Part shown: positions 1 to 6,323 of the stretch, in pieces
Position numbering within the stretch: the stretch's first letter is position 1
Layout of the letters: each line of letters starts with the position of its first letter
Source: Bacteroidota bacterium
Lineage (GTDB): Bacteria; Bacteroidota; Bacteroidia; Chitinophagales; Chitinophagaceae
Direction: 5' to 3'
Length of the DNA: 8,806 bases
Assembly (NCBI GenBank): GCA_023386395.1
Contig: JAEWJV010000119.1
Coordinates: forward strand, 1-8,806
Translations under genes and position numbers: made by a program
The notes under the pieces: model-generated
Seen by the model: only the letters and a program-made list of their open reading frames with translations
Databases searched by the model: none
What the model was told of the DNA's origin: nothing

Positions 1-519
1 GGCGAAAATCATCCTAATGCCAAAGTGCGTTTTAAACTGGGCGATATCGTTACCACCATGATTCATTGCAACAATGGCGAAACCATTTTACTGCAGCATG
101 ATACCAATCTGCCCCGTCCTTATTCCCTCGGCTTCCGCGTACAGGGCACAGAAGGTTTATGGATGGATGTAAACCACAGCATTTACATACAAGGCAAGTC
201 GAAAGAGGAGGATGTGTGGGATGATGCGAAGGAATGGCTGGATAAATATGATCATCCGCTGTGGGTTAAGTACAGTAACGATGCGCAGGGCGCCGGTCAT
301 GGCGGTATGGACTTTTTTGTGGTGAATGCGTTTATTGAAAGCATTAAACGTAAAGAGCCCACACCCATTGATGTGTATGATTCAGCGGCCTGGAGCGCTA
401 TTACGCCGTTAAGCGAGCAATCTATTGAACTGGGCCAGCAAACGGTGGAGTTTCCCGACTTTACCGGCGGGCAATGGATGTATCGCCAACCGGTTTTTGC
501 GTTGAATAATGATTATTAA
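1..519 (+). CDS. GH109-type alpha-N-acetylgalactosaminidase (Gfo/Idh/MocA fold), C-terminal part
   Basis: The frame is open from base 1 and ends at TAA 517-519, giving 172 residues; the N-terminal Rossmann NAD domain lies outside the window. The visible part resembles the C-terminal domain of the GH109 family. Recognisable stretches are TTMIHCNNGETI, HDTNLPRPYSLGFRVQGTEG, WMDVNHSIYI, GAGHGGMDFFV, SAAWSAITPLSEQS and the end FPDFTGGQWMYRQPVFALNNDY split around its Gly-Gly. GH109 enzymes hydrolyse terminal alpha-N-acetylgalactosamine with a tightly held NAD, using oxidation and elimination rather than direct displacement. They are usually about 450 residues and often exported, so roughly 60% of the protein is missing here. 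A GTG at base 25 is not taken as a start because the upstream codons continue the family alignment. The alternative is an uncharacterised Gfo/Idh/MocA oxidoreductase, since the substrate cannot be proved from this part. A strong terminator follows after 54 bases. Confidence 0.85.
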   Translation, partial: GENHPNAKVRFKLGDIVTTMIHCNNGETILLQHDTNLPRPYSLGFRVQGTEGLWMDVNHSIYIQGKSKEEDVWDDAKEWLDKYDHPLWVKYSNDAQGAGHGGMDFFVVNAFIESIKRKEPTPIDVYDSAAWSAITPLSEQSIELGQQTVEFPDFTGGQWMYRQPVFALNNDY

Positions 520-573
520 TACTCAATTATGGTATAAACTTTTTTGTTCGGGCTTTTTATTGTTAGCAAAGTC

Positions 574-604
574 AGCTGCCCCGGTTTTCCGGGGCAGCTT
601 TTTT
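574..604 (+). terminator. Intrinsic terminator after the GH109-like gene
   Basis: A perfect 11-bp stem, AGCTGCCCCGG (574-584) with CCGGGGCAGCT (589-599), encloses a TTTT loop and runs into six T residues (599-604). This is a textbook rho-independent terminator on the plus strand, 55 bases after the stop codon. It separates the GH109-like gene from the repeat array downstream. Confidence 0.92.
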
Positions 605-654
605 ATTTGATAACGGGTGTTTATGCATGGGAAATAAATAAAATGGCGGGAAAA

Positions 655-1032
655 ACGGGTAAAAGATTGAATTAAAAGAGTAAACCAATCGAGAAAGAGA
701 GTAAAACGATGAATAAAACGAGTAGAATAATCAGAAAAAAGAGTAAGATAATCAGGATAAAGAGTAAATGAACCAATTAAAAGAGTAAAATGATGACAAA
801 GAAGAGTAAAAGAATGAGAATAAAGAGTAGAGCAATCAATTAAATGGTCAGTTCTTTTGAAAACATGGTCAGAATATTGAATAATATGGTCAGAATATTC
901 AATTAAATGGTCAGAACAATCAATAATATGGTCAGAGTATTTGATAATATGGTCAAAACAGGGGATTACATGGTCAGAATAGCCGGCTTTATGGTCAAAT
1001 ATTTTGAATAAATGGTCAAATCATGCGTTCAG
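655..1032. repeat. 18-unit array of exactly 21-bp period, 7-bp conserved head plus 14-bp variable tail, in two head classes
   Basis: Units start at 655 and then every 21 bases to 1012 without a single indel. Units 1-9 (655-843) have heads ACGGGTA, AAGAGTA, GAGAGTA, ACGAGTA and then AAGAGTA five times. Units 10-18 (844-1032) all have the head ATGGTCA. Tails are AT-rich and differ from unit to unit, but are not random. Tail column 7 is T in 14 of 18 units, column 8 is never A, and column 9 is always a purine, giving a rough tail consensus RAANAWTSAAWWAA in both halves. Two weaker units in the same phase may precede the array (613 with head ACGGGTG, 634 with head ATAAATA). On the plus strand the in-phase codons contain six stops; the minus-strand frame has none over units 1-17. 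A 21-bp period equals two helical turns, so all heads would face one side of B-DNA. No known repeat family is assigned; see findings. Confidence 0.93.
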
Positions 1033-1233
1033 AAAGAATGAAACTGTTTTGTTTTTAAATTATTTGGTTAAACATTGCCCGGAAAACCGGGAGCAGCCGG
1101 GCGAAGTCAGCAATCCGTAAACTTAATCAATTCAATCAACGCTTCAACTATTCAGCCACATTAAGCATTCCTTTACAATCTTTAAAGTCTTCACATGAAG
1201 TTTTAGATTAATTTCGCATCGAATTTTTTTTGC
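1033..1233. other. Gene-free stretch between the 21-bp array and ccmE
   Basis: No reading frame worth calling is seen here. It contains one GC-rich palindrome (listed separately) and AT-rich sequence. Just before ccmE, TAATTTCG at 1209-1216 matches seven of the eight positions of the Bacteroidota -7 box TAnnTTTG, but no TTG is seen at the expected -33 distance, so this is only a weak promoter candidate. No Shine-Dalgarno sequence precedes the ccmE ATG; the ATG is preceded by a run of eight T residues and then GC. Confidence 0.5.
1077..1102. repeat. GC-rich palindrome with two alternative pairings, an inverted near-copy of the terminator core
   Basis: CCCGG (1078-1082) can pair with CCGGG (1087-1091) over an AAAA loop, or GCCCGG (1077-1082) can pair with CCGGGC (1097-1102). 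No T tract follows on either strand, so it is not a typical terminator. Read on the minus strand it contains GCTGCTCCCGG, TTTT, CCGGG, which matches the core of the 574-604 terminator apart from one inserted base. It sits 45 bases beyond the last unit of the 21-bp array. Confidence 0.6.
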
Positions 1234-1644
1234 ATGAAAAAGACGCACATTATAGCGCTGGTACTTATTGCTGTAGCCATTGCAACGCTTATAAGTTTTA
1301 TGGGTAATGTTACTACGTATGAAACCATCGCTTCCGCCAAACAGAAACCGGGAAAATTTGTAAACCTCATTGCGAAGATGGATAAAAACCAGCCGCTGAA
1401 TTACGATCCCGTAAAAAATCCCAATTACTTAACCTTTACAGCTTTGGATACGCTGGGGCATTCTATACAGGTGGTATATCACAATTCCAAGCCAACTGAT
1501 ATGGAGAAAAGTGAAAGGCTGGTGCTGAAAGGCAAGGTGGAAGACGGTGTTTTTGAATGCAAGGAAATCTTGTTGAAATGCCCTTCAAAATATAAGGATG
1601 ATGCGGAAAACAATTCAAAGAACGTAAGCGCATCTGTACAATAA
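1234..1644 (+). CDS. ccmE: CcmE, haem chaperone for cytochrome c maturation (Cys variant)
   Basis: The product has 136 residues. One N-terminal membrane segment (about residues 6-24) anchors a periplasmic OB-fold domain. Family features are the VNLIAKMDKNQPL strand region, the TFTALDTLGHSIQVVYHNSKP core and ERLVLKGKVEDGVFECKEIL. CcmE covalently holds haem and passes it to the CcmF haem lyase for attachment to apocytochromes c outside the cytoplasm. In most CcmE proteins the haem-binding residue is a His in an HxxxY motif; here the aligned motif is CPSKY, with Cys116 and Tyr120. That is the CxxxY type known from some sulfate reducers and archaea. The C-terminal tail (about 121-136) is polar and probably disordered. 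The gene is followed 84 bases later by ccmF on the same strand, so the two are probably co-transcribed. CcmE identity is firm; the haem chemistry is inferred from the motif. Confidence 0.9.
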   Translation: MKKTHIIALVLIAVAIATLISFMGNVTTYETIASAKQKPGKFVNLIAKMDKNQPLNYDPVKNPNYLTFTALDTLGHSIQVVYHNSKPTDMEKSERLVLKGKVEDGVFECKEILLKCPSKYKDDAENNSKNVSASVQ

Positions 1645-1728
1645 AATCAGCCGGTGAAAAACTGCTGTTTAATTGAATACCATGCAGGCTTTCCAAATAA
1701 CCCGGCAATAAAAATGGGGTTTTCATAA

Positions 1729-4173
1729 ATGAAATACAACGGTGAGCACCTTTTTTATGGTGAGTTAGGACATTTTTTAGCAATACTTTCCCTGGTTGCT
1801 TCGCTTATTGCCACTATCGCTTATTTTAAAGCTTCGCGAAATAAATTACTGGAAGACCAGCGCGGCTGGATAAAATTTGCCCGTATGGCTTTTGCCGTGG
1901 AAACGGTGAGCGTACTTGGCATTTTTGTGCTCATGTACCTTATTATTGCAAACCACTACCACGAATATTATTATGCCTGGAACCACTCCTCGCGCAGCCT
2001 GGAAAAACAATATTTATTTGCCAGTTTCTGGGAAGGGCAGGAAGGCAGTTTTATGCTTTGGAACACCTGGCACTGCCTGCTGGGCTGGATATTAATATGG
2101 CGCAGCAAAAAATGGGAAGCCCCGGTAATGACAGTGGTGAGCTTTGCCCAGTTTTGTATTGCCACCATGCTGCTGGGTATTTATATAGGCAGCCTGAAAA
2201 TTGGCAGTAACCCCTTTGCCTTATTAAGGCATGAATTAGATGCACCTATGCTTGTAAGCACCCCGGATTACCTGCAGTTTCCCAAGGTTTTTGAAGGCAA
2301 CGATTTAAATGCTGCCCTGCAGAATTACTGGATGGTGATACACCCGCCCATTCTTTTCCTGGGTTTTGCCTCAACGGTGGTGCCGTTTGCTTACGCAATA
2401 GGCGGATTAATTAAAAACGACCATACCTGGGTTAAAGCCTCCATTCCCTGGGCTGCATTTTCCGGTGCAGTTTTAGGCACCGGTATTATGATGGGCGCTG
2501 CCTGGGCTTATGAAGCATTGAACTTTGGCGGTTACTGGGCCTGGGACCCTGTGGAAAATGCATCGCTGGTGCCCTGGCTTGTAATGATTGCCGGCCTGCA
2601 CACCAATATTGTGTATAAAAGCAGCGGCTATTCTTTAAAGAGTACTTATATTTTTTATATACTTTCTTTTTCGCTGGTTTTATACTCATCGTTCTTAACC
2701 AAAAGCGGCATACTGGGCGATACATCCGTGCACGCATTTACCGAAAAAGATACATCAGCGCAGCTTATTAGTTTTGTGCTGGTATGCTTTATTCCTGCAA
2801 TGGCTTTGTTTTTCTACAGAAGCAAATCCATTCCATCCATTAAAAAAGAAGAAAGCACCTACAGCCGCGAGTTCTGGATGTTCATAGGGGCGTTGGTATT
2901 GTTTTTAGCAGCCATCATTATTATAGCCAAAACTTCTATACCTGTTTATAATAAAGTACTTGGAACAAATGTGGCTATGCCAGAAGACACCCTGTTTTCT
3001 TATAACCAGGTGCAGATATTCATTGCCATAATACTCGGCATGCTTACGGCGGTAACGCAGTATTTTAAATATAAGAATACAGACAGCAAAACCTTTTATA
3101 AGAAGATTTCGGTACCCACAATTATTGCGCTTGTCATAAGCCTTTGCATAAGCTTTATCGGTAATATTAATTATACTGATAAGGGCGCCGGCTTTATGGT
3201 AGCTATTCATGTGGCCATGTTTGCTGCGGTATATGCTGTGGTGGCCAATGCTGCTTATATATGGATAGGGCTGAAAGGAAAGATGAAATCGGCAGGCGCC
3301 TCTATTGCGCATATAGGTTTTGGGCTGGCACTTGTTGGTATTCTCATTTCTTCGAGCAGGAAAGCAGTGCTAAGCCAGAATACAACCGGCATAGCATTGC
3401 TGCCTAAATCAAAAGACTATGACCCGCAGGAAAATATAACACTGTTTAAAGGTGTGAAAACAGATATGGGAAAATATGATGTTACCTATACGCGTGACAC
3501 CCTGAACACCTCAAACCGTAAACAATATTTTGAGCTGCAGTTTGTGAGCAAAGACGGGAAAGAAAATTTCAGCATATACCCCGACCTGATTAATAACAAT
3601 AAGGGAATGGAAGGCCGTTCTGCCAATCCTGATAACAAGCATTACTGGAACCGCGACATTTTCGTATACGTGTCGGCTGCGCAGGATGGGAAACAGGATG
3701 ATACCAGCCAATACAAATCCGTGGAAATGCGGCCCGGCGATTCTGCCTTCTATTCAAACGGTATTATTGTAATGAACAGCGTGGTGAAAGAACTGGATTC
3801 GCTTAAACAAAAACTGCTGCCGGGTGAAGTGGGTATTGGCATGAACATGACTGTAATTGCAAAAGACGGCATGCAGTATAAGGCCATGCCCGAAATTGCT
3901 TTAAAAGATAACCAGCTTCGCCAGATACCCGATACGGTAATTGCTCAAAGCCTTATTATTAAATTTAACAAATTAACCGATCCTGCTACCGGTAAAATTG
4001 AGCTGGGTATAAAGGAAGATCAAAGCATTCAGGACATTATCACCCTGAAAGTTTACCTGTTCCCGTTCATCGGCTTTCTGTGGATAGGCATAATAATAAT
4101 GGTTGCCGGGTTTGTCATAAGCATAGTGCACAGGGTTCGTACCGGGTTTAAGCTATCTGCATCCGCAAAATAA
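1729..4173 (+). CDS. ccmF: CcmF/CcsA-family cytochrome c haem lyase subunit
   Basis: This polytopic membrane protein of 814 residues is longer than the about 650 usual for proteobacterial CcmF. The start ATG gives the family opening GEHLFYGELGHFLAILSLVASL. Visible motifs are WEGQEGSFMLW (101-111), NYWMVIHPPILFLGF (199-213), the WWD haem-handling motif FGGYWAWDPVENASLVPWL (266-284) and TKSGILGDTSVHAF (324-337). The four expected haem-ligand histidines are candidates at His205 and His335 (flanking the WWD region) and at His291 and His528 in membrane segments. A soluble domain of about 230 residues (about 545-775) precedes the last membrane helix (about 776-800). CcmF receives haem from CcmE and attaches it to CxxCH motifs on the outer face. 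It lies directly downstream of ccmE; ccmA, B, C, G and H are not in this window. Many databases name such proteins CcsA. The family call is firm. Confidence 0.93.
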   Translation: MKYNGEHLFYGELGHFLAILSLVASLIATIAYFKASRNKLLEDQRGWIKFARMAFAVETVSVLGIFVLMYLIIANHYHEYYYAWNHSSRSLEKQYLFASFWEGQEGSFMLWNTWHCLLGWILIWRSKKWEAPVMTVVSFAQFCIATMLLGIYIGSLKIGSNPFALLRHELDAPMLVSTPDYLQFPKVFEGNDLNAALQNYWMVIHPPILFLGFASTVVPFAYAIGGLIKNDHTWVKASIPWAAFSGAVLGTGIMMGAAWAYEALNFGGYWAWDPVENASLVPWLVMIAGLHTNIVYKSSGYSLKSTYIFYILSFSLVLYSSFLTKSGILGDTSVHAFTEKDTSAQLISFVLVCFIPAMALFFYRSKSIPSIKKEESTYSREFWMFIGALVLFLAAIIIIAKTSIPVYNKVLGTNVAMPEDTLFSYNQVQIFIAIILGMLTAVTQYFKYKNTDSKTFYKKISVPTIIALVISLCISFIGNINYTDKGAGFMVAIHVAMFAAVYAVVANAAYIWIGLKGKMKSAGASIAHIGFGLALVGILISSSRKAVLSQNTTGIALLPKSKDYDPQENITLFKGVKTDMGKYDVTYTRDTLNTSNRKQYFELQFVSKDGKENFSIYPDLINNNKGMEGRSANPDNKHYWNRDIFVYVSAAQDGKQDDTSQYKSVEMRPGDSAFYSNGIIVMNSVVKELDSLKQKLLPGEVGIGMNMTVIAKDGMQYKAMPEIALKDNQLRQIPDTVIAQSLIIKFNKLTDPATGKIELGIKEDQSIQDIITLKVYLFPFIGFLWIGIIIMVAGFVISIVHRVRTGFKLSASAK

Positions 4174-4242
4174 CATTTTTATAAAGGTTACTTTCATTTA
4201 CCATGCAGCATAAAATATGGGCAATCGTTCTATATTTACGTT

Positions 4243-4905
4243 ATGCACACAAAAAAAAATATCTTTTTTTTCCGCCTGCTTGCATGTGTATTATGCACAG
4301 GTTTTGTGTTGCATGGTTTTAGCCAAACCCAACAGCCGCCGCGAATTATAAACCGCAATAATCTTGGTGTAAACGATACCATAATTGTTCAGGCATGTAT
4401 TGAACCAAATGGGGATACTATTCCCTGCTCCTGGCTTGAAGATGAATATGTGCTGGCGAAAATGACACGCACCCAGCGAAAGCGTTATGTGGAATGGACG
4501 AGGCTGCGCAATGCGGTTTATGTAACTTATCCTTATGCTATAAAGGCATCTAAAGTAATGAATGAAATAAACGCGCAATTGGTAAATGTGAATGATAAAA
4601 AGAAGCGCAAAGAAATAATTATGTCGCGTGAAAAAGAGCTGAAAAAAGAATTTGCCGATAAGCTTACGCAGCTTTCTGTTTACCAGGGCAAGGTTTTAAT
4701 GAAACTGATCTATCGCCAAACCGGCAATAATTGTTATGAAATAATTGAAAGTTACAAGGGTAAATTCAATGCAGGCTTCTGGCAAACAGTTGCTTTGATT
4801 TTTGGTTCAAACCTTCGCCAGAATTATGATCCTTCAGGCCCCGACCACGATATGGAAACAATTGTGCAGGATGTGGAGAGAATGTATGGTGTGAGGCGGG
4901 GATAG
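4243..4905 (+). CDS. Secreted DUF4294 family protein
   Basis: The product has 220 residues. An N-terminal signal sequence (basic start, hydrophobic residues about 7-24, likely cleavage near GFSQ-TQQ at residue 28) indicates export. The rest matches the DUF4294 pattern of Bacteroidota: a GDTIPCSWLEDEYVLAKM opening, a Lys/Arg-rich helix with RLRNAVYVTYPYAIKAS, a long charged helix (about 110-150), VYQGKVLMKLIYRQTGNNCYEII, and FWQTVALIFGSNLRQNYDP near the end. The biochemical function of this family is not known to me. It follows ccmF by 69 bases on the same strand, but the context does not prove a role in cytochrome assembly. An imperfect -7 box, TATATTTA (4231-4238), lies just before the start and may give it a separate promoter. 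A heptamer repeat begins three bases after the stop. Confidence 0.85.
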   Translation: MHTKKNIFFFRLLACVLCTGFVLHGFSQTQQPPRIINRNNLGVNDTIIVQACIEPNGDTIPCSWLEDEYVLAKMTRTQRKRYVEWTRLRNAVYVTYPYAIKASKVMNEINAQLVNVNDKKKRKEIIMSREKELKKEFADKLTQLSVYQGKVLMKLIYRQTGNNCYEIIESYKGKFNAGFWQTVALIFGSNLRQNYDPSGPDHDMETIVQDVERMYGVRRG

Positions 4906-4907
4906 AA

Positions 4908-4977
4908 AGTTAGCAGTTAACAGGTGACGGTTGACAAATGGCAGTTGACTATTGAATATTGAGCATTGATTGTTGGT
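4908..4977. repeat. Ten in-phase degenerate heptamers, consensus about RRTTGAC
   Basis: Read from 4908 in steps of seven, the units are AGTTAGC, AGTTAAC, AGGTGAC, GGTTGAC, AAATGGC, AGTTGAC, TATTGAA, TATTGAG, CATTGAT and TGTTGGT. Columns 4 and 5 (mostly TG) are best conserved and the array decays towards its 3' end. It fills the first half of the 130-bp spacer between two converging genes. The remainder (4978-5035) is AT-rich, with a 6-bp inverted pair CTTTAG (5019-5024) and CTAAAG (5036-5041) overlapping the end of the minus-strand gene; it is too weak to call as a terminator. Confidence 0.72.
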
Positions 4978-5035
4978 TATTTTAATTTTGAATTAGCTTA
5001 AGAGTACAAAATCAAGCTCTTTAGTTGAACCACTA

Positions 5036-5557
5036 CTAAAGCCCTTCCACAATTTTACCCAATTCCTTCATGGCTTCGCCGCTTTCTCCATATTCAACTA
5101 TACGCCCTGCCTCTTTGCCATCTTTTAAAACAATAAATGTGGGCACTTCCGTAACATTAAATGTTTTTTCGAGATTATCAAACGTGGTTTTATTATGATC
5201 AACACCAATAATGGAAATATTATCGTCCGGATAACCTGCAGCATCTGTAAGACGGTAAAATTCGGGTAAAAGATTGTGGGTATCGGGGCACCAGGTGCCT
5301 GCAAAAATCAGCATCTTAAAATCTCCGGCATGCTGCTTAAAAGCTGCCACCGCTTTAGCATCGGGCCTGCCAAGCTTATAATTTTTTTTGAACCATGCAA
5401 AGGCTGTATCACTTTCAATATCGCTGCGTGAAAGCAGGCCTTTTAAAATCTTTCCGTAAGTTGAATCGTAACTTATTTCATAAGGATGAAATGCCTGTTG
5501 TGCTTTAGCTGAAACGATTATAATAAGGCTGAATAAGAACAGGAAAACTTTTTTCAT
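5036..5557 (-). CDS. Secreted thioredoxin-fold protein with a single active-site cysteine
   Basis: The product has 173 residues. A signal peptide (MKK, hydrophobic residues 4-16, cleavage near SAKA-Q at residue 19) points to the periplasm. The thioredoxin fold is seen in KMLIFAGTWCPDTHNLLPEF (81-100), VDHNKT and the EVPTFIVLKDGKEAGRIVEYG block with cis-Pro139. The active-site motif is Cys90-Pro-Asp-Thr93 instead of CxxC, and Cys90 is the only cysteine in the protein. It cannot form the usual intramolecular disulfide, so a classical dithiol reductase role is unlikely; a mono-thiol or structural role is possible. Its ATG overlaps the stop of the upstream MerR-type gene by four bases (5554-5557, ATGA), so translation is probably coupled. 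The family is sure, the function not. Confidence 0.88.
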   Translation of the reverse strand: MKKVFLFLFSLIIIVSAKAQQAFHPYEISYDSTYGKILKGLLSRSDIESDTAFAWFKKNYKLGRPDAKAVAAFKQHAGDFKMLIFAGTWCPDTHNLLPEFYRLTDAAGYPDDNISIIGVDHNKTTFDNLEKTFNVTEVPTFIVLKDGKEAGRIVEYGESGEAMKELGKIVEGL

Positions 5558-6201
5558 GCGCCTAAATTAACACGCAATTCCAAAAGAAAAGAGCGGAATT
5601 TTGTTAAGCTTTCCACCAGTTGAACCTGCATGGCAGCTTTCTTCTGGTTGTCTTTTAAATACTGTCTTGCACCTTCAACAGAATATTTTTGCTGCCGCAA
5701 TAAATAATAAATAAGACGCAGGTTTTTTACATCTTCCGGCCTGAAAAGGCGATCGCCTTTTTTATTTTTTCTTGGTTTCAGAATATCAAATTCGTTCTCC
5801 CAAAATCTCAGTAAAGAAGGTTTCATATTAAACCATTGCGCTACTTCGCTTATGGAATAATATTGCTTTTGAAACAGTACTTCATCTTCAGGAATATCAA
5901 GCAGTGCAACATCAAGGTTAATTTCTTTTAAAGACTTACGGCCACGCTTTGATGGCTGCTCTGCGTTTTTTGAAAGCGGTTTAATAAGCTGAACAGGCTT
6001 TGCTTTTTCTTTTGGCTTATCATCTTCTCCTGGCTTGGGTTTTTCATTCACCTGCATAATAACTGCAGGTTTTACAGGTGTTGCCGTTTCCTTTTTTTCA
6101 GCAGGAGCAGCAATTTCAACCGCTTTTGTTTCCGGTTGTTTCTTAGGACGGATAACAGCAATCTTATCATTGTTGTTATTAAATAGATCTAACTGTTGCA
6201 T
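5554..6201 (-). CDS. MerR-family transcriptional regulator with long Lys/Pro-rich N-terminus
   Basis: The product has 215 residues. Residues 1-90 are rich in Lys, Pro, Glu and Ala and look disordered; they end in KRGRKS, a basic patch that could touch DNA. Residues 113-182 form a MerR-type DNA-binding domain: helix-turn-helix YYSISEVAQWFNMKPSLLRFWENEF (114-138, in two parts around Met126), the wing KPRKNKKGDRLFRPEDV (142-158) and helices to LKDN. The C-terminal part (about 186-215) is short, with a predicted helical end and no cysteine cluster, so no metal-binding effector site is visible. This architecture is common in Bacteroidota and its inducer is not known. It is the first gene of a two-gene minus-strand unit with the thioredoxin-fold gene. 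It diverges from the dehydrogenase gene across about 120 bases, where its operator may lie, though no clear operator palindrome was seen. Confidence 0.9.
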   Translation of the reverse strand: MQQLDLFNNNNDKIAVIRPKKQPETKAVEIAAPAEKKETATPVKPAVIMQVNEKPKPGEDDKPKEKAKPVQLIKPLSKNAEQPSKRGRKSLKEINLDVALLDIPEDEVLFQKQYYSISEVAQWFNMKPSLLRFWENEFDILKPRKNKKGDRLFRPEDVKNLRLIYYLLRQQKYSVEGARQYLKDNQKKAAMQVQLVESLTKFRSFLLELRVNLGA

Positions 6202-6323
6202 GTTGTAAAACTACAAATAATTAAATGGCAATGCCTGTGCAAAAGATAAAGGAATAATCGTGCGTTTTCCTGAATAAATCAGCATCTTTATAACGCATAA
6301 ATTTAAAATAAATTTTCTTGCCA

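Noticed and set aside
25..27. GTG as start of the first gene
   Set aside because: The frame is open to base 1 and the upstream residues continue the GH109 domain, so the gene is cut by the window edge.
844..906. Plus-strand micro-ORFs beginning at the ATG of each ATGGTCA head
   Set aside because: They give 20-34 residue peptides broken by in-phase TAA codons and have no ribosome-binding sequence; ATG is simply part of the repeat head.
655..1032. CRISPR array
   Set aside because: Repeats are 7 bp and spacers 14 bp, far below CRISPR sizes; tails share composition and column bias; no cas gene is in the window.
2905..3312. Minus-strand open frame of 135 codons inside ccmF
   Set aside because: It is a shadow of a conserved membrane-protein gene and has no independent support.
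5000..5006. Single AAGAGTA outside the array
   Set aside because: One isolated 7-mer in 8.8 kb is expected by chance and has no neighbour at 21 bp.
5019..5041. Terminator between the two converging genes
   Set aside because: Only a 6-bp AT-rich inverted pair with a long loop and no good T tract on either strand.
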